Both the position numbers and the translations under genes were made by a program. A stretch of 15,029 nucleotides of DNA from Patescibacteria group bacterium. Lineage in GTDB: Bacteria > Patescibacteriota > Gracilibacteria > UM-FILTER-43-11. Shown piece after piece: positions 1 to 7,068 of the stretch. The notes below the pieces were generated by a model that worked only from the letters and a program-made list of their open reading frames with translations, had not been told where the DNA came from and did no database searches. The stretch spans positions 1 through 15,029 of the forward strand of contig JAHIYT010000183.1 of the NCBI GenBank assembly GCA_018814945.1, in the 5' to 3' direction. Position 1 is the stretch's first letter. Every line of letters begins with the position of its first letter.

Positions 1-2264
1 CACTGGCTTACGTGGCTGCAAAACTAGGTCTAAATTACTCTCTCCCAGAACTCCGAAACAACGTTACTCAAAAAACTTCCGCTTGTTTTGAGCCAGCTTT
101 GGATTACTGCGCACTTAAAATTCCTAGATGGGATTTAAACAAATTCCGCAAAGTTAGTGAAGAAATTTCGACCGAAATGAAATCAGTTGGAGAAGTAATG
201 GCTCTTGGTAGAAATTTTGAAGAGGTCTTACAAAAAGGTCTTCGCATGATCCAAATTGGAGCTTATGGTCTTACAGAACATCCATTTAATTTCGACGACT
301 TAGATAATGCCATTAAAATTCCAACACCTCGCCGAATATTCGCTCTGGAAAAGGCATTTGAGAAGGGGTACACAATCGAGAAACTTTATAAAATGACGGG
401 AATAGACCCTTGGTTTTTATCTAAAATTAAGAATATTCAAAAATTATCTACCAATACCAAAAAACTAAAAAGTTTGAATAAGGTCGGCGTCGATAAAATG
501 AGGGAATTGAAGCAATCTGGCTTTTCCGACAAGCAAATCGCAGATCTACTTAGCAGTGAAGAGCTAAAAGTTAGAACCTATCGTAAAAAACTTGGCGTAA
601 TTCCAGTAGCTAAACAAATAGATACTCTCGCTGCGGAATTCCCAGCCCGTACCAACTACCTTTACCTCACTTATTGGGGAGATAAAGATGATGTTAGTTT
701 TAAGCCGACTAAGAAAAAGAAGTCCATTGTACTTGGCTCTGGGCCGTACTGCATTGGTTCATCCGTCGAATTCGACTGGTGCTGTGTGAATGCGGTTAAA
801 ACTTTAATGAAGGCTGGTCATGAAGCGATTATGATCAACTACAATCCGGAAACGGTAAGTACAGATTACGATGAATGCGATAAATTGTATTTTGACGAGC
901 TTAGTCTAGAACGCGTCTTAGATATCTACGATAAAGAAAAACCAAATGGAATGGTTGTATCCATGGGTGGTCAAATCCCTAATAACCTAGCGGTAAAACT
1001 AGATAAAGAGGGGGTTAAAATTATGGGTACATCCGTTAAAGATATTGACCGTGCCGAAAGTCGCGACAAATTCTCCGCCTTACTCGATAAGCTCAACGTA
1101 GACCAGCCCGAATGGAATGCATTTACCAAAATTTCAGATGCTTATAAATTCTCAGATAAGGTTGGTTATCCGGTTTTGGTGCGCCCAAGTTATGTGCTTA
1201 GTGGTGCTGCTATGCGGGTAGCACATACTCACGAAGAACTTGAAGATTTTCTAGGTAAAGCTGTAAAAGTAAACACCGAAACGCCCGTTGTAATCTCCAA
1301 ATTCCTCGTAGGGGCTCGTGAGATTGAAATGGATGCAGTAGCCAGTAATGGTAAAGTCCTAATTTACGCAATCTCTGAACACGTAGAAGATGCAGGTGTG
1401 CATTCTGGTGATGCAACCATAGTTCTTCCACCTCAAAAAACTTATCTCGAGACTCTCCGACGAGTTAAAAAAATCGGCAAACAAATTGCAAAAGAGCTCA
1501 ATATCACAGGCCCTTTTAACATCCAATTTTTGGCTAAGGAAAACAGAATTAAAGTTATTGAATGCAATTTACGTGCATCCCGTTCATTCCCATTTGTTTC
1601 CAAGGTAACCAAATATAACTTCATCGAAATCGCCACCAAGGCAATGCTAGGAGACGTCGATAAAAACAAGCGTTACCAAACCGTAGATCTGGATTACGTT
1701 GGTGTGAAATTCCCTCAATTCTCATTCCCACGTCTGAAGGGTGCAGACCCAGTTCTTGGTGTAGAAATGGCTTCAACTGGCGAAGTAGCTTGTTTCGGAA
1801 ATGATATTGAAGCAGCCTTCTTAAAATCATATCTGGCAGTTGGTCACAAGATTCCAAAGAAGAATATTCTACTTTCCGTTGGTCGCATAAAAGATAAAGT
1901 CAGCATGGCAAGCGTTGCAAAACTTATGATAAAGCTTGGTTACAATTTATTCGCAACAGAAGGCACACATAATTTTCTCAAAGAAAACGAAATCAAATCA
2001 ACCAAGCTCCATAAAGTATCCACCAAGAAGAGCCCGAACATAGAAGAATCTATAAAAGACGGAAAAGTGGACATGGCAATTGTTATTCCAACCAAATACG
2101 CCCATGATGAAATGACAGACGGATACAGCATCCGAAGAATGGCCGTAGATCAGCATATTCCACTACTTACAAACGTCCAATTCGTAAAAACATTATTCCG
2201 CTCACTTGAGAAATATAAATTGGAAGATTTGGAGATTAAGAGCTGGGATGAGTATAGGAATTAA
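1..2264 (+). CDS. carB: Carbamoyl-phosphate synthase large subunit, 5'-truncated by window edge
   Basis: Makes carbamoyl phosphate for pyrimidine and arginine synthesis, using ammonia released by the small subunit (CarA, not in the window). The gene enters from the left edge: the frame is already open at base 3 and the GTG at 12 falls inside a conserved stretch, so it is not the start. About 754 of the usual ~1070 residues are present. Counting from base 12: end of the carboxyphosphate half with FEPALDY and MKSVGEVMALGR (about 26-67), oligomerisation domain (about 85-235), second synthetase half starting at LGSGPYCIGS (241-250) with NPETVSTDYD (278-287), ATP-grasp core with EHVEDAGVHSGDA (456-468), and a C-terminal MGS-like allosteric domain (about 617-750). 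Several motifs (KIPRWDL, TNYLYLTY, PQFSFPRLKGADPVLG) resemble eukaryotic CAD/CPS1 more than E. coli CarB. The 3' end overlaps the convergent aminotransferase gene by 29 bp. Confidence 0.95.
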   Translation, partial: LAYVAAKLGLNYSLPELRNNVTQKTSACFEPALDYCALKIPRWDLNKFRKVSEEISTEMKSVGEVMALGRNFEEVLQKGLRMIQIGAYGLTEHPFNFDDLDNAIKIPTPRRIFALEKAFEKGYTIEKLYKMTGIDPWFLSKIKNIQKLSTNTKKLKSLNKVGVDKMRELKQSGFSDKQIADLLSSEELKVRTYRKKLGVIPVAKQIDTLAAEFPARTNYLYLTYWGDKDDVSFKPTKKKKSIVLGSGPYCIGSSVEFDWCCVNAVKTLMKAGHEAIMINYNPETVSTDYDECDKLYFDELSLERVLDIYDKEKPNGMVVSMGGQIPNNLAVKLDKEGVKIMGTSVKDIDRAESRDKFSALLDKLNVDQPEWNAFTKISDAYKFSDKVGYPVLVRPSYVLSGAAMRVAHTHEELEDFLGKAVKVNTETPVVISKFLVGAREIEMDAVASNGKVLIYAISEHVEDAGVHSGDATIVLPPQKTYLETLRRVKKIGKQIAKELNITGPFNIQFLAKENRIKVIECNLRASRSFPFVSKVTKYNFIEIATKAMLGDVDKNKRYQTVDLDYVGVKFPQFSFPRLKGADPVLGVEMASTGEVACFGNDIEAAFLKSYLAVGHKIPKKNILLSVGRIKDKVSMASVAKLMIKLGYNLFATEGTHNFLKENEIKSTKLHKVSTKKSPNIEESIKDGKVDMAIVIPTKYAHDEMTDGYSIRRMAVDQHIPLLTNVQFVKTLFRSLEKYKLEDLEIKSWDEYRN

Positions 2265-3549
2265 ACAACTCCGCAAACAAATCTGGCACAAGCGCCATTT
2301 CTTCAGGTGGCAGTACATAAGCAATTCTAAACTGAGTACGTCCTGGATTGTCTTCACCTTTTTCAATGTTATAAAAACCTTCCATTGGTGCAACTAGCAA
2401 GGTCAGTTTTTTATCGTACATATCCACTTTTCCTTTAGTGGCACAGTAATGAACAAAGTCCGCACCACTAAAATCAGGGCCTACAAGATTTCTTACATCT
2501 ACCACAGAATAAATAGAGGAATCTGGATTGGAAACAATAATACCAGGGAGTTTTTCACGCAGCCCCTTGGTCACTTTATTCATCATATCTTTGTAGTATT
2601 TTCGAAGTCCATCAAACCATTTATCCAAATCTTCTTTGCTCTCGTGAGCAAGTGCTCCAAAAATATATTGTCCTATCGCATTTGGGCATAAATTAGCGGT
2701 ATTCTCGGCTACAGATTTTTCGTGATATTCCTGATTATCTGTAATAAGAGCACCAATTCTAAGCCCGCAGGCATTCCAAATTTTAGATGCACTATCTATT
2801 CCAATTCTTCTACCGGTAATTCCAGGGGCTTCCTTTTCGCTAATCTTCCAAATACTGCTAGATGGATGATCTAAATAGTGCAATTCACGATATGCCTCAT
2901 CACTTACCATCCACATATTTCCCTCAACGCAGATTTTAGCAAGTTCCACCATAGTTTCATGATCAAAAAAGTGACCAGTAGGATTGTCATATGGAATAAC
3001 AAGTAATGCGCCGGGTTTATACTTTTTTACGATTGCTCTAATTTCATCGTAATCAGGTAAACTGTATTTCCCATCTTCGCCCAAATGTCTTTTCATGGAA
3101 ACCACACTTCTACCCAATCTTTCTGCAAAGGAAATATAATTAGTATACGAAGCATCTATTACCATTAATGGTTTTTCTTTAGTTCCAGCTGGCCCGCAAC
3201 AACCTAGTATCATCAATCCCATAGCTTCACTAGCACCTTCTGTTATCTGCACATGTAAGCCCTTAGTATCACAATTACTAGCCTTAATAATATTTAAAAA
3301 AGCATCTCTACATTCATCCGTTCCAACGGTAGTAGTATATTTAACTACTCCATCTTTAAACGGACTTGTAGCACTGCCTAAGTCAAACATCCTCTTTTGC
3401 ATAGCCGGATGCATAGGAAGAGATACATTACCAATAGCAGTATTGATCGCAGTAACATTGTCAGTTCTTTTCTCAAATTCAATTTGGGCAATACGAAGAG
3501 CAGAAGGTTTTCGCGACTTAAAATGTTCTGATAGTTTTGGTTCTGCCAT
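2236..3549 (-). CDS. PLP-dependent aminotransferase, class I/II (fold type I)
   Basis: A 437-residue aminotransferase of the aspartate-aminotransferase superfamily, moving amino groups between an amino acid and a 2-oxo acid with pyridoxal phosphate. Visible landmarks: NPTG at 189-192, DEAY at 217-220 (Asp binds the PLP pyridine nitrogen, Tyr the cofactor), SASK with the Schiff-base lysine K256, R264 for the PLP phosphate, and FRIAY near the end with R408 as the likely substrate-carboxylate arginine. The substrate cannot be read from the sequence. The ATG at 3547-3549 lies 9 bp after the YqeY-like stop, so the two are probably co-transcribed. Its place downstream of glutamate dehydrogenase fits a glutamate/2-oxoglutarate-linked transaminase, but this is inference. 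No Shine-Dalgarno is seen. The last codons overlap the end of carB on the other strand. Confidence 0.9.
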   Translation of the reverse strand: MAEPKLSEHFKSRKPSALRIAQIEFEKRTDNVTAINTAIGNVSLPMHPAMQKRMFDLGSATSPFKDGVVKYTTTVGTDECRDAFLNIIKASNCDTKGLHVQITEGASEAMGLMILGCCGPAGTKEKPLMVIDASYTNYISFAERLGRSVVSMKRHLGEDGKYSLPDYDEIRAIVKKYKPGALLVIPYDNPTGHFFDHETMVELAKICVEGNMWMVSDEAYRELHYLDHPSSSIWKISEKEAPGITGRRIGIDSASKIWNACGLRIGALITDNQEYHEKSVAENTANLCPNAIGQYIFGALAHESKEDLDKWFDGLRKYYKDMMNKVTKGLREKLPGIIVSNPDSSIYSVVDVRNLVGPDFSGADFVHYCATKGKVDMYDKKLTLLVAPMEGFYNIEKGEDNPGRTQFRIAYVLPPEEMALVPDLFAELFNSYTHPSS

Positions 3550-3558
3550 CCAAGGTGA

Positions 3559-3996
3559 TTAAGAAAGTAATTCCTTAACTGCATTGCTTACAATATTTCC
3601 ATCTGCTTTTCCTTTGCATTTACCCATAACTGCACCCATAACTTTTCCAAAATCAGCAGGGGTAGCATTCATCTGAGTGATAGTTTCAGAAACAATTTTC
3701 TTAACTTCATCTTCACTCATCTGCTCTGGCATATACTTTTCGAATACAGCAATTTCAGAAAGCTCTTTTTCAGCAAGATCATTTTTTCCACCCATCTTAA
3801 AACCTTCTGCAGCCTCTTTTCTTTGCTTAATGGAGCGTTTACAGATATCTAGCACAACATCATCTGTAGCTACCATATCTTTACCACTTACTTCATATTT
3901 CATAATATCTGCCTTGAGCATACGAAGAGTTTCAAGACTTGGGTCTTTGGATTTCATAGCAGCTGTCATGTCCTGGATAATTTGATCTTTTAGCAT
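3559..3996 (-). CDS. GatB/YqeY domain protein
   Basis: A 145-residue stand-alone YqeY-like protein, close to the family's usual ~148 residues. The family shares its helical domain with the C-terminal tail of GatB, the tRNA-dependent amidotransferase subunit; the stand-alone form is thought to bind RNA or tRNA but its job is not settled. Family features seen: N-terminal TAAMKSKD and LRMLKADI, the central KQRKEAAEGF, then EIAVFEKYMPEQMSEDE, and the C-terminal ATPADFGKVMGAVM followed by a glycine/lysine turn and VSNAVKELL. The ATG start is the first in frame and matches the family N-terminus. It sits 85 bp after the glutamate dehydrogenase stop, with a strong hairpin between them, and 9 bp before the aminotransferase. 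Confidence 0.9.
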   Translation of the reverse strand: MLKDQIIQDMTAAMKSKDPSLETLRMLKADIMKYEVSGKDMVATDDVVLDICKRSIKQRKEAAEGFKMGGKNDLAEKELSEIAVFEKYMPEQMSEDEVKKIVSETITQMNATPADFGKVMGAVMGKCKGKADGNIVSNAVKELLS

Positions 3997-4024
3997 AGTT
4001 ATTTTTATCCAATGGAGGGACCCA

Positions 4025-4075
4025 TTGTGAGACCAATTGTGGAATCCACGACTGGTCCAACAATTGGTCTCACAA
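4025..4075 (-). repeat. Perfect 16-bp inverted repeat between gdh and yqeY
   Basis: TTGTGAGACCAATTGT (4025-4040) pairs perfectly with ACAATTGGTCTCACAA (4060-4075) around a 19-nt loop. In the minus-strand transcript it lies just after the dehydrogenase stop. No U-tract follows on either strand, so it is not a standard intrinsic terminator. A processing or mRNA-stability hairpin, an attenuating structure or a protein-binding dyad would all fit. The loop word GGACC could pair with GGUCC just 3' of the stem (4018-4022), which would form an H-type pseudoknot. Confidence 0.8.
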
Positions 4076-4081
4076 CCGGAA

Positions 4082-5350
4082 TTACTTATTAAAATAAACC
4101 TTACATTTCAAGTGAGCTCCACTACCTCTCAATTTCAAAGCTTTATCCATTCTATCGAAAGCGGAAATGTAGGCACCTTCACGCATTGAACAATTGTGTT
4201 TTTCTTGAAATTCTAAGATACGTTCAAGTGCTTCAACCATTGCTCTTTTTAATTTTGCATCCACTTCTTCAATTGGCCAATAGTATCCAGATTGGTTCTG
4301 AACCCATTCAAAGTAACTAACTGTCACACCACCTGAATTCGCCAGAATATCCGGTATAACAACTACATTATTTTTTTCTAGAATTGCATCCGCCTCAGCA
4401 CTTGTAGGTCCGTTAGCTAGTTCTAGAATGATTTTAGCCTTAATTTTACTGGCATTTTTCTCAGTTACCTGGTTTTCCATAGCAGCTAGAACAAGAATAT
4501 CGCATGGTTTTTCAAGTAATTCTTCATTAGTACAAGTTTTTCCTTCATCACAATCGGTAACAGAACCTTTTTCTTTTTTATCTTTTAGTACACAGAAAGG
4601 ATCAATAGCTTTATCACTATAAATACCACCTTTAGAATCACTTACGCCAAGTATTGTGAATCCCATACCATGTAAAATCTCAGCAGCATACATACCGGCA
4701 TTACCAAAACCCTGAATAACAACAGTGGTTCCCTCTGGTTTCATATCATTCTTTTCCATGTATTTCTCCAAAATATACGCACCACCTTGAGCGGTTGCGG
4801 TACCACGTCCAAGTGATCCACCAACTTCAATCGGTTTACCAGTTACTATTCCCGGCTGATATTTATTAGAAAGTCTACTGTATTCATCCATAAACCAAGC
4901 CATCATTTGAGGATTGGTATACATATCAGGAGCAGGAATATCATGTTCAGGTCCAATAATCTGATAAACAGCTTGTACATATTTTCTAGTTAGTCTTTCA
5001 AGTTCACCTTGGCTCATTTCCTTTGGACTACATTTAACACCACCTTTACCTCCGCCATAAGGAATACCAGCAACAGCACATTTGAAACTCATTTCAGTAG
5101 CAAGTGCTTTTACTTCATCTAAATTAACTTCAGGGAAGTATCTAAAACCACCTTTAAACGGTCCACGAAGTTCAGAATGTTGTACACGAAAACCTTCAAA
5201 AATCTTTAATGTTCCATCATCCATTCTTACAGGTAGTGAAACTATCAACGTCTTTTGCGGAGAAGATAGGGTTAATAAGGTTTCAGGGTCAAGATTCATG
5301 GTCTTCGCAGCCTTATTCATGTTTTTAATAGTATTTTCGTAGAAATTCAT
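4082..5350 (-). CDS. gdhA: Glutamate dehydrogenase (Glu/Leu/Phe/Val family)
   Basis: Reversible oxidative deamination of glutamate to 2-oxoglutarate and ammonia with a nicotinamide cofactor; cytoplasmic, usually a hexamer. The 422-residue length is typical of the family. Seen in order: KGGFRYFPEV with K66, FKCAVAGIPYGGGKGG with K90 and catalytic K102, PAPDMYTN with catalytic D142, the Rossmann motif GFGNAG (214-219), VSDSKGG at the end of the second Rossmann strand (237-242), and SGGVTVSYFEW with S345. All expected active-site residues are present. The acidic VSDS suggests NAD use, but this is not certain. The tail after KLRG (HLKCKVYFNK) is not a part I recognise. It lies between alr and the YqeY-like gene with repeats on both sides, and has a possible promoter of its own at 5390-5418. 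Confidence 0.95.
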   Translation of the reverse strand: MNFYENTIKNMNKAAKTMNLDPETLLTLSSPQKTLIVSLPVRMDDGTLKIFEGFRVQHSELRGPFKGGFRYFPEVNLDEVKALATEMSFKCAVAGIPYGGGKGGVKCSPKEMSQGELERLTRKYVQAVYQIIGPEHDIPAPDMYTNPQMMAWFMDEYSRLSNKYQPGIVTGKPIEVGGSLGRGTATAQGGAYILEKYMEKNDMKPEGTTVVIQGFGNAGMYAAEILHGMGFTILGVSDSKGGIYSDKAIDPFCVLKDKKEKGSVTDCDEGKTCTNEELLEKPCDILVLAAMENQVTEKNASKIKAKIILELANGPTSAEADAILEKNNVVVIPDILANSGGVTVSYFEWVQNQSGYYWPIEEVDAKLKRAMVEALERILEFQEKHNCSMREGAYISAFDRMDKALKLRGSGAHLKCKVYFNK

Positions 5351-5389
5351 TGTTTTATTTAATTAAAAAAGTAAAGGGCAAGCACATAC

Positions 5390-5418
5390 AATTTAGACTT
5401 CTTAATGATTTTTTTCAA
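5390..5418 (-). promoter_or_regulatory. Possible sigma70-type promoter of glutamate dehydrogenase
   Basis: On the minus strand TTGAAA (5413-5418, 5 of 6 to the -35 consensus), a 17-nt spacer, then TAAATT (5390-5395, 4 of 6 to the -10). Predicted leader about 33 nt. In AT-rich DNA such matches are common, so this is only moderately supported. Confidence 0.35.
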
Positions 5419-5422
5419 GACT

Positions 5423-5470
5423 TTAACATTTGACTTTTCAATCAATTGTTAAATGTTAATTGTTAAATGT
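5423..5470 (-). repeat. Intergenic hairpin repeat, CAATTGT/AAATGT family, copy 1
   Basis: TTAACATTTGAC (5423-5434) pairs with GTTAAATGTTAA (5448-5459) at 11 of 12 positions. The right part, 5443-5470, is a tandem of the word TTGTTAAATGT and matches 8044-8071 at 25 of 28 positions, so this is a repeat family and not a one-off hairpin. It overlaps the alr stop codon at 5463-5465. No T-tract follows on the minus strand. Confidence 0.75.
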
Positions 5471-6572
5471 AAATTCGAGAGATCCTTTCTCCAATTCTCG
5501 TAGTCACTTCGTAATTAATTGTTTTACTCCACTCACCAAGTTCTTCAGCGGTGATTCCTTTTCCTATTAAAACTACTTCGTCTTCAAGTTTTACATTTGG
5601 AATATCGGTGACATCCACCATAATCAAATTCATGCATATTCTGCCGATAACAGGTGCTCTTTTTCCTTTAATTAAAACCTGTCCACGACTACTTAGAGCA
5701 CGTACATAACCGTCATAATATCCAACAGGAATAACAGCCATCTTTCCATCTCTCAGCATTTCATAACTGCAACCATAACCAACTAATGAACCCTTTTTAA
5801 CCTCTTTTACTTGAGCGACTATCGACTTCCAAGTAAGCGCAGGTTTTAGAGTTATATTAATTCCGGCTCTCTCTGCCGCTTTCTCTGTTTTCTCACTTGG
5901 CCATAAGCCATAAGCACCAATTCCAACGCGAACGAAATTAAAATGAGCTTCAGGTAACAAAATAGTTGCCGCAGTGCTAGCGGTGTGTCTGTAATGCGGA
6001 GCATGGCCGTCCTCTTCAATAATTCTTATCGCCTTTTTAAATTCCTTCAGCTGATAAAGCGCATACGAATGATTAACTCTGTCCTCCAGATTTGCGAAGT
6101 GTGTAGAAATACCTGCAACTTGAATTTGCTTATACTCATTTAATAGATTTGAGATACTTGGTAAATCCTCAATTCTAATACCTTGGCGATGGTTACCAGT
6201 CTCTATCTTTAAATGAACATTAGACTTTCCTTTAATTTTACCCAAAGCTTTTACAGTTTCAGAATTATAAACAGTCAGGTCACAATTTAGTTTCACAGCT
6301 TTAGATAAATCAGATAGGGGAGTATAACCAATAATCAGAATAGGGGATTTAATCCCAGCTTTTCTAAGCTCTTCAGCTTCAAATACAGCATTCACACACA
6401 AATAGTCCGCACCAGCTTTTAAGAACTCTTTACTACATTCCACTAGCCCATGCCCGTACGCATTGGCCTTTACGGCCACAGCTAAAACCTTGTCCTTTCC
6501 AATCAACTTACGAAAAGTCTTTATATTATGGGCAAGCGCCGATTTACTTATTTCAACTGTAGTTAATTCCAT
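5463..6572 (-). CDS. alr: Alanine racemase
   Basis: PLP enzyme that interconverts L- and D-alanine, supplying D-Ala for peptidoglycan. 369 residues, normal for the family. The N-terminal barrel has VKANAYGHG with PLP lysine K35, then HLKIETGNHRQGI, STHFANLED and FVRVGIGAYG. The C-terminal beta domain has VGYGCSYEM with the likely second catalytic tyrosine, GRICMNLIMVDVTD, and the closing TTRIGERISRIY. ATG at 6570-6572 is preferred over the in-frame TTG directly before it, which would only add one residue. It lies in the run after rsmH and the ftsL-like gene, which fits a wall-synthesis role. A 27-bp-arm inverted repeat separates it from the ftsL-like gene, and a second repeat begins at its stop codon. 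Confidence 0.96.
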   Translation of the reverse strand: MELTTVEISKSALAHNIKTFRKLIGKDKVLAVAVKANAYGHGLVECSKEFLKAGADYLCVNAVFEAEELRKAGIKSPILIIGYTPLSDLSKAVKLNCDLTVYNSETVKALGKIKGKSNVHLKIETGNHRQGIRIEDLPSISNLLNEYKQIQVAGISTHFANLEDRVNHSYALYQLKEFKKAIRIIEEDGHAPHYRHTASTAATILLPEAHFNFVRVGIGAYGLWPSEKTEKAAERAGINITLKPALTWKSIVAQVKEVKKGSLVGYGCSYEMLRDGKMAVIPVGYYDGYVRALSSRGQVLIKGKRAPVIGRICMNLIMVDVTDIPNVKLEDEVVLIGKGITAEELGEWSKTINYEVTTRIGERISRIYI

Positions 6573-6578
6573 CAACTT

Positions 6579-6676
6579 ATTACAAGATTAGTTATTCCAA
6601 GATTACAAGATTACTTTAGAATAATAAACACATTTAATAAGCGAAGCGCTAATCTTGTAATAACTAATCTTGTAAT
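6579..6676. repeat. Long inverted repeat (27-bp arms) between ftsL-like gene and alr
   Basis: The left arm 6579-6605 (begins ATTACAAGATTAG) pairs with the right arm 6650-6676 (ends TAATCTTGTAAT) at 26 of 27 positions, with a 44-nt spacer. Each arm is itself a near-direct repeat of the word ATTACAAGATTA. The right arm is identical, in reverse complement, to 15003-15029. Small hairpins of the GCGAAGC type abut the right arm on both sides (6640-6650 and 6678-6690). The right arm touches the stop codon of the ftsL-like gene. Confidence 0.85.
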
Positions 6677-7068
6677 TATCGCGAAGCGATCGCGGTATCT
6701 CCTCTAACGTACTTTGGTTGATCCGCTTTTACCATTGTTAAAACCTTTGGATCGTTTTGAATTGAGTTTAATGACTTAACCTGAGCGATTTGCATGTCCC
6801 ACACTTCATTTTCGGTAAGAAGCTTAGAACGACGAAGTTCCAAACTTTTAAGAGCATAGCCTTTTGTAGCATTACGATTAGCATGTGCTAAATACACAAG
6901 ACTGATGATTGCTACGAGTATGATCGTAACAAACACTAGGGATGTCATCCCAACTTCAACTTTTTGTGACAAAGTTCTTTTTCGCACGTTACTAGGAGCG
7001 TTATTTTCAATGAATAATGCTGAAGACATATATTTATGTGTTTGTATTGGAGAATTGAGGTTGATCAT
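6676..7068 (-). CDS. ftsL: FtsL/DivIC-like septum-formation membrane protein
   Basis: A 130-residue bitopic protein: a basic cytoplasmic N-terminus (about 1-38, with RKRTLSQK), one hydrophobic helix (about 40-61), then a predicted coiled coil (about 64-102, KSLELRRSKLLTENE) and a short polar tail. This layout and its place directly after rsmH match FtsL, which bridges FtsB and FtsI/FtsW in the divisome; FtsL sequences diverge widely, so the name rests on topology and context. Its ATG overlaps the rsmH stop as ATGA, suggesting translational coupling. A second ATG (residue 14, base 7029) is a possible alternative start. The usual next genes (ftsI, mur genes) are absent: an inverted repeat and alr follow. 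The 3' end lies in repeat-derived sequence around a GCGAAGCG hairpin. Confidence 0.75.
   Translation of the reverse strand: MINLNSPIQTHKYMSSALFIENNAPSNVRKRTLSQKVEVGMTSLVFVTIILVAIISLVYLAHANRNATKGYALKSLELRRSKLLTENEVWDMQIAQVKSLNSIQNDPKVLTMVKADQPKYVRGDTAIASR

Noticed and set aside
1210..1857. Open frames antisense to carB
   Set aside because: They lie opposite strongly conserved CarB sequence and resemble no protein family; they are shadows of the coding strand.
5351..5462. Riboswitch or leader peptide upstream of glutamate dehydrogenase
   Set aside because: Only a repeat hairpin and A/T-rich DNA are seen; no known aptamer core and no short gene.
6686..6693. GCGATCGC as a HIP1-like iterated palindrome
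   Set aside because: A single copy, formed by the end of the ftsL-like coding sequence; no enrichment seen.
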